A stretch of 8,497 nt of DNA, taken from NCBI RefSeq assembly GCF_902491285.1, contig NZ_CABUHK010000131.1:1-8497 (forward strand). Direction: 5' to 3'. The notes below the pieces were generated by a model. That model did no database searches. It was not told the DNA's origin and was given only the letters and a program-made list of their open reading frames with translations. Source of the DNA: an uncultured Bacteroides sp. (GTDB taxonomy: Bacteria; Bacteroidota; Bacteroidia; Bacteroidales; Bacteroidaceae). This document shows positions 7,283-8,497 of the stretch, piece after piece. Position numbers and translations under genes: made by a program. Position 1 is the stretch's first letter; each line of letters starts with the position of its first letter.

Positions 7283-7606
7283 ATGAAAGAGAAGAAAGTA
7301 GCCCGTGAGGAACGGAATCAAGAGAAGCTGGCTAATGCCGATTGGGTAATGGCAGAGTTTTATGCCACATGGTGTCCTCATTGCCAGCGTATGAAACCTG
7401 TCGTTGAGGAATTTAAGAAACTAATGGAAGGAACGCTCGAAGTAGTGGAAGTAGACGTAGACCAGGAAACTGCCCTTACAGATTTCTACACCATCGAATC
7501 AACGCCTACATTTATCCTTTTCAGAAAAGGAGAGCAACTTTGGAGACAATCCGGCGAACTTACTTTGGAAAGGTTGGAAAGAGCCGTGAAGGGATTCAAA
7601 TCTTGA
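7283..7606 (+). CDS. Small thioredoxin-fold protein with CPHC active site
   Basis: A 107-residue single-domain protein the size of a classical thioredoxin. The active site is WCPHC (Cys31, Cys34) preceded by the usual beta-strand (WVMAEFYAT). A cis-proline motif is present (ESTPTFILF, Pro75), as is the strand-turn typical of the fold after it (FRKGEQLWRQSGE). There is no signal peptide or membrane segment: the N-terminus is charged (MKEKKVAREERNQEK), so the protein should be cytoplasmic. The dipeptide between the cysteines is Pro-His as in DsbA, not Gly-Pro as in standard thioredoxin; in known proteins this change makes the disulfide more oxidising, so the in vivo role (reductase, oxidant or peroxidase partner) is open. 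The start at 7283 follows an A/T-rich stretch without a strong ribosome site. It appears to be a single gene, ended by weak terminator-like structures. Confidence 0.9.
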   Translation: MKEKKVAREERNQEKLANADWVMAEFYATWCPHCQRMKPVVEEFKKLMEGTLEVVEVDVDQETALTDFYTIESTPTFILFRKGEQLWRQSGELTLERLERAVKGFKS

Positions 7607-7639
7607 AAAAGTATTAATAAAAGAGGTGTTATTCCTCGG

Positions 7640-7675
7640 AAAGTTTTAAATCATGTTATGAAACATACTTTTTTA
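7640..7675 (+). terminator. Weak terminator candidate after the thioredoxin-like gene
   Basis: ATGTT (7653-7657) and AACAT (7662-7666) form a 5-bp stem with a 4-nt loop. It can be extended by AAAGT (7640-7644) with ACTTT (7667-7671) around an 8-nt bulge, and six T residues follow (7669-7674). A separate 4-bp GAGG/CCTC stem lies at 7623-7637. The stems are A/T-rich and weak. The position, between a gene end and a strong new promoter, supports a termination role. Confidence 0.4.
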
Positions 7676-7684
7676 TTTGGATAA

Positions 7685-7715
7685 TTTGCAGATAATCGGA
7701 AAGTCCGTATCTTTG
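7685..7715 (+). promoter_or_regulatory. Consensus Bacteroides promoter of the small-RNA unit
   Basis: TTTG at 7685-7688, a 19-bp spacer, and TATCTTTG at 7708-7715. Both boxes match the Bacteroidota primary-sigma consensus (-33 TTTG, -7 TAnnTTTG) exactly, and the spacing is in the normal range. This is the best promoter in the window. Transcription would begin near 7721-7723. Confidence 0.8.
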
Positions 7716-7721
7716 CACTGT

Positions 7722-7783
7722 GTTTTTCATAGTATTAGATTTAAGGTTAACAAAGGTTGGAGCAAGGCGTTGCTCCTTTTTTT
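7722..7783 (+). ncRNA. Predicted small RNA of about 62 nt
   Basis: The segment is bounded by a consensus promoter and a strong intrinsic terminator and contains no ORF of useful length, so a discrete short transcript is the simplest reading. The 5' part (about 7722-7758) is A/U-rich and probably single-stranded, with the palindrome GTTAAC at 7746-7751 and the word pair AAGGTTAAC / AAAGGTTGG. The 3' end is the terminator hairpin. The layout resembles the short promoter-to-terminator RNAs reported in Bacteroidales, and I have the impression that near-identical leader sequences recur in Bacteroides genomes, but I could not check this. The alternative is a premature-termination leader of the acetyltransferase gene, less likely because that gene has its own TATCTTTG promoter. 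Confidence 0.65.
7759..7783 (+). terminator. Strong intrinsic (Rho-independent) terminator
   Basis: GGAGCAA (7759-7765) pairs perfectly with TTGCTCC (7770-7776) around the tetraloop GGCG, followed directly by seven T residues (7777-7783). It ends the predicted small RNA and would also stop read-through from the thioredoxin-like gene. Confidence 0.9.
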
Positions 7784-7858
7784 ATGCCCGTACCTCACTT
7801 TCTACTAAATAATATTGATTTTTACGGGATTGGATAATGACTGCTACACTTGAATGTT

Positions 7859-7866
7859 TATCTTTG
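7859..7866 (+). promoter_or_regulatory. -7 promoter element of the GNAT acetyltransferase gene
   Basis: TATCTTTG matches the Bacteroidota -7 consensus TAnnTTTG exactly and is identical to the small-RNA promoter's -7 box. No TTTG lies at the usual 19-21 bp upstream; the nearest is ATTGG at 7829-7833, 26 bp away. The expected start near 7873 gives a leader of about 54 nt, A-rich before the ATG at 7927. Confidence 0.6.
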
Positions 7867-7867
7867 T

Positions 7868-7883
7868 GGATAATATAATATCC
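7868..7883. promoter_or_regulatory. Near-perfect 16-bp palindrome at the predicted transcription start
   Basis: GGATAATATAATATCC is symmetrical at seven of eight position pairs (arms GGATA and TATCC). It starts two bases after the -7 box, over the expected transcription start of the acetyltransferase gene. A dimeric repressor bound here would block initiation. It could also be a weak hairpin at the mRNA 5' end, or chance in A/T-rich DNA. Confidence 0.3.
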
Positions 7884-7926
7884 GATACTATTTCATTAAA
7901 AAAACTACTAATAAAAAACTGATACT

Positions 7927-8497
7927 ATGAACATCGACTTTATCACGCTTACCAAAGACAACATAGGGAAAGAACATATCTGCTGCGCTTTCTCGGATAA
8001 GAAATGCCAGGAAAGTTATAACCTGAAAAAAGAATGGCTGAAGAAGCAATTTGAAAACGGGTATGTTTTTCGTCGTTTGAATGAGCGTGCGAAAGTATTT
8101 ATCGAATATGGCCCGGCCGAAAACGGGTGGGTTCCTGTGAAGGCTGACAATTACCTGTTGATAAACTGCTTTTGGGTAGCCGGGCAGTATAAAGGAAAAG
8201 GGTATGCGAAAGCTCTGCTCCAAACTGCGATAGAGGACGCTTTGCAGCAAGGCAAGGATGGCTTGGTGACAGTGGTAGGAACAAAAAAGTTTCATTTTAT
8301 GAGTGATACCAAATGGCTGTTGCGACAGGGATTTGTTGTTTGCGAAGAGCTTTCGACAGGATTTAGTCTGTTGGTGAAGAAATTGAATGTTGATGCTCCG
8401 AATCCGACGTTTAATGAGCCTGCACGAACAGGAGAGTGCCCCGATAAAAAGGGTATCACTGTTTATTTCTCCAACCGTTGTCCGTTTGCAGAATTTC
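7927..8497 (+). CDS. GNAT-family N-acetyltransferase with YoaP-like C-terminal domain (3' end cut off)
   Basis: The frame is open from ATG 7927 to the window end (190 codons), so the C-terminus is missing. Residues about 1-150 are a GNAT acetyltransferase domain: strand LLINCFWV (77-84), then the acetyl-CoA pyrophosphate-binding loop Q-Y-K-G-K-G-Y-A (87-94) opening the following helix, and a C-terminal part (MSDTKWLLRQGFVVCEEL). From about 170 a second domain begins, with ITVYFSNRCPFAEF (Cys185). This GNAT-plus-tail arrangement matches the YoaP-type acetyltransferases, whose full length is about 250 residues, so perhaps 60 residues are missing. The substrate is unknown. The Y-F-S-N-R-C-P-F motif resembles a glutaredoxin/thioredoxin first-cysteine site with a single Cys. 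It has its own TATCTTTG promoter and is separated from the thioredoxin-like gene by a terminator. Confidence 0.88.
   Translation, partial: MNIDFITLTKDNIGKEHICCAFSDKKCQESYNLKKEWLKKQFENGYVFRRLNERAKVFIEYGPAENGWVPVKADNYLLINCFWVAGQYKGKGYAKALLQTAIEDALQQGKDGLVTVVGTKKFHFMSDTKWLLRQGFVVCEELSTGFSLLVKKLNVDAPNPTFNEPARTGECPDKKGITVYFSNRCPFAEF

Larger units (their letters stand above)
7607..7926 (+). other. 320-bp gap containing a small-RNA unit and the acetyltransferase promoter
   Basis: No protein gene fits here on either strand. In order, the gap contains a weak terminator for the thioredoxin-like gene (to about 7675), a consensus promoter (7685-7715), a short transcribed segment ending in a perfect intrinsic terminator (7759-7783), an A/T-rich spacer with nothing recognisable (7784-7858), and then the promoter and leader of the acetyltransferase gene. 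GATACTAT occurs twice in that leader (7884-7891 and 7921-7928), the second copy overlapping the start codon. Confidence 0.7.

Noticed and set aside
7888..8295. Minus-strand open frames opposite the acetyltransferase gene
   Set aside because: They are antisense to a frame with clear GNAT motifs and its own promoter, with no motif of their own.

Overview
The window looks like chromosomal DNA from a Bacteroides-type gut anaerobe (Bacteroidota). The evidence is moderate GC with A/T-rich gaps, start codons preceded by A-rich stretches rather than clear Shine-Dalgarno sites, and promoter elements of the Bacteroidota type (-33 TTTG, -7 TAnnTTTG). The protein families present are also common in that group. 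I see no sign of mobile DNA, CRISPR, tRNA or rRNA. The genus assignment is inference.

Left part (1-1437). A minus-strand AraC/XylS-family regulator (179-1024) is transcribed away from a 413-bp divergent control region. That region holds candidate promoters on both strands, a tandem TTGACA repeat, a TTGCAAA inverted repeat and a GC-rich hairpin in the possible leader of the next operon. A further minus-strand promoter-like element at 114-121 points out of the left edge.

Centre (1438-7096). A compact three-gene plus-strand operon encodes a complete tripartite RND efflux pump: a lipoprotein periplasmic adaptor (1438-2604), an inner-membrane HAE1-type RND transporter with the Asp-Asp/Lys proton-relay residues (2616-5729), and a lipoprotein outer-membrane factor (5726-7096). 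The first gap is 11 bp and the second junction is an ATGA overlap, so the parts are probably co-translated. Together they should carry drugs or other amphiphilic toxic compounds from the periplasm or inner membrane to the outside, driven by proton influx. The divergent AraC-type gene is the obvious candidate regulator.

Right part (7097-8497). A small cytoplasmic thioredoxin-fold protein with a CPHC active site (7283-7606) is followed by a 320-bp gap. This gap contains the clearest non-coding signal in the window: a textbook Bacteroides promoter (TTTG, 19 bp, TATCTTTG) followed about 60 bp later by a perfect intrinsic terminator, with no room for a protein. This predicts a discrete small RNA of about 62 nt. 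Beyond it a second TATCTTTG promoter and a near-perfect palindrome precede a GNAT acetyltransferase with the start of a YoaP-like C-terminal domain, cut off by the window end.

Overall the protein-coding content is conventional. The parts most worth checking are the small-RNA unit and the structured divergent control region of the pump. I found no clearly undescribed multi-gene system.
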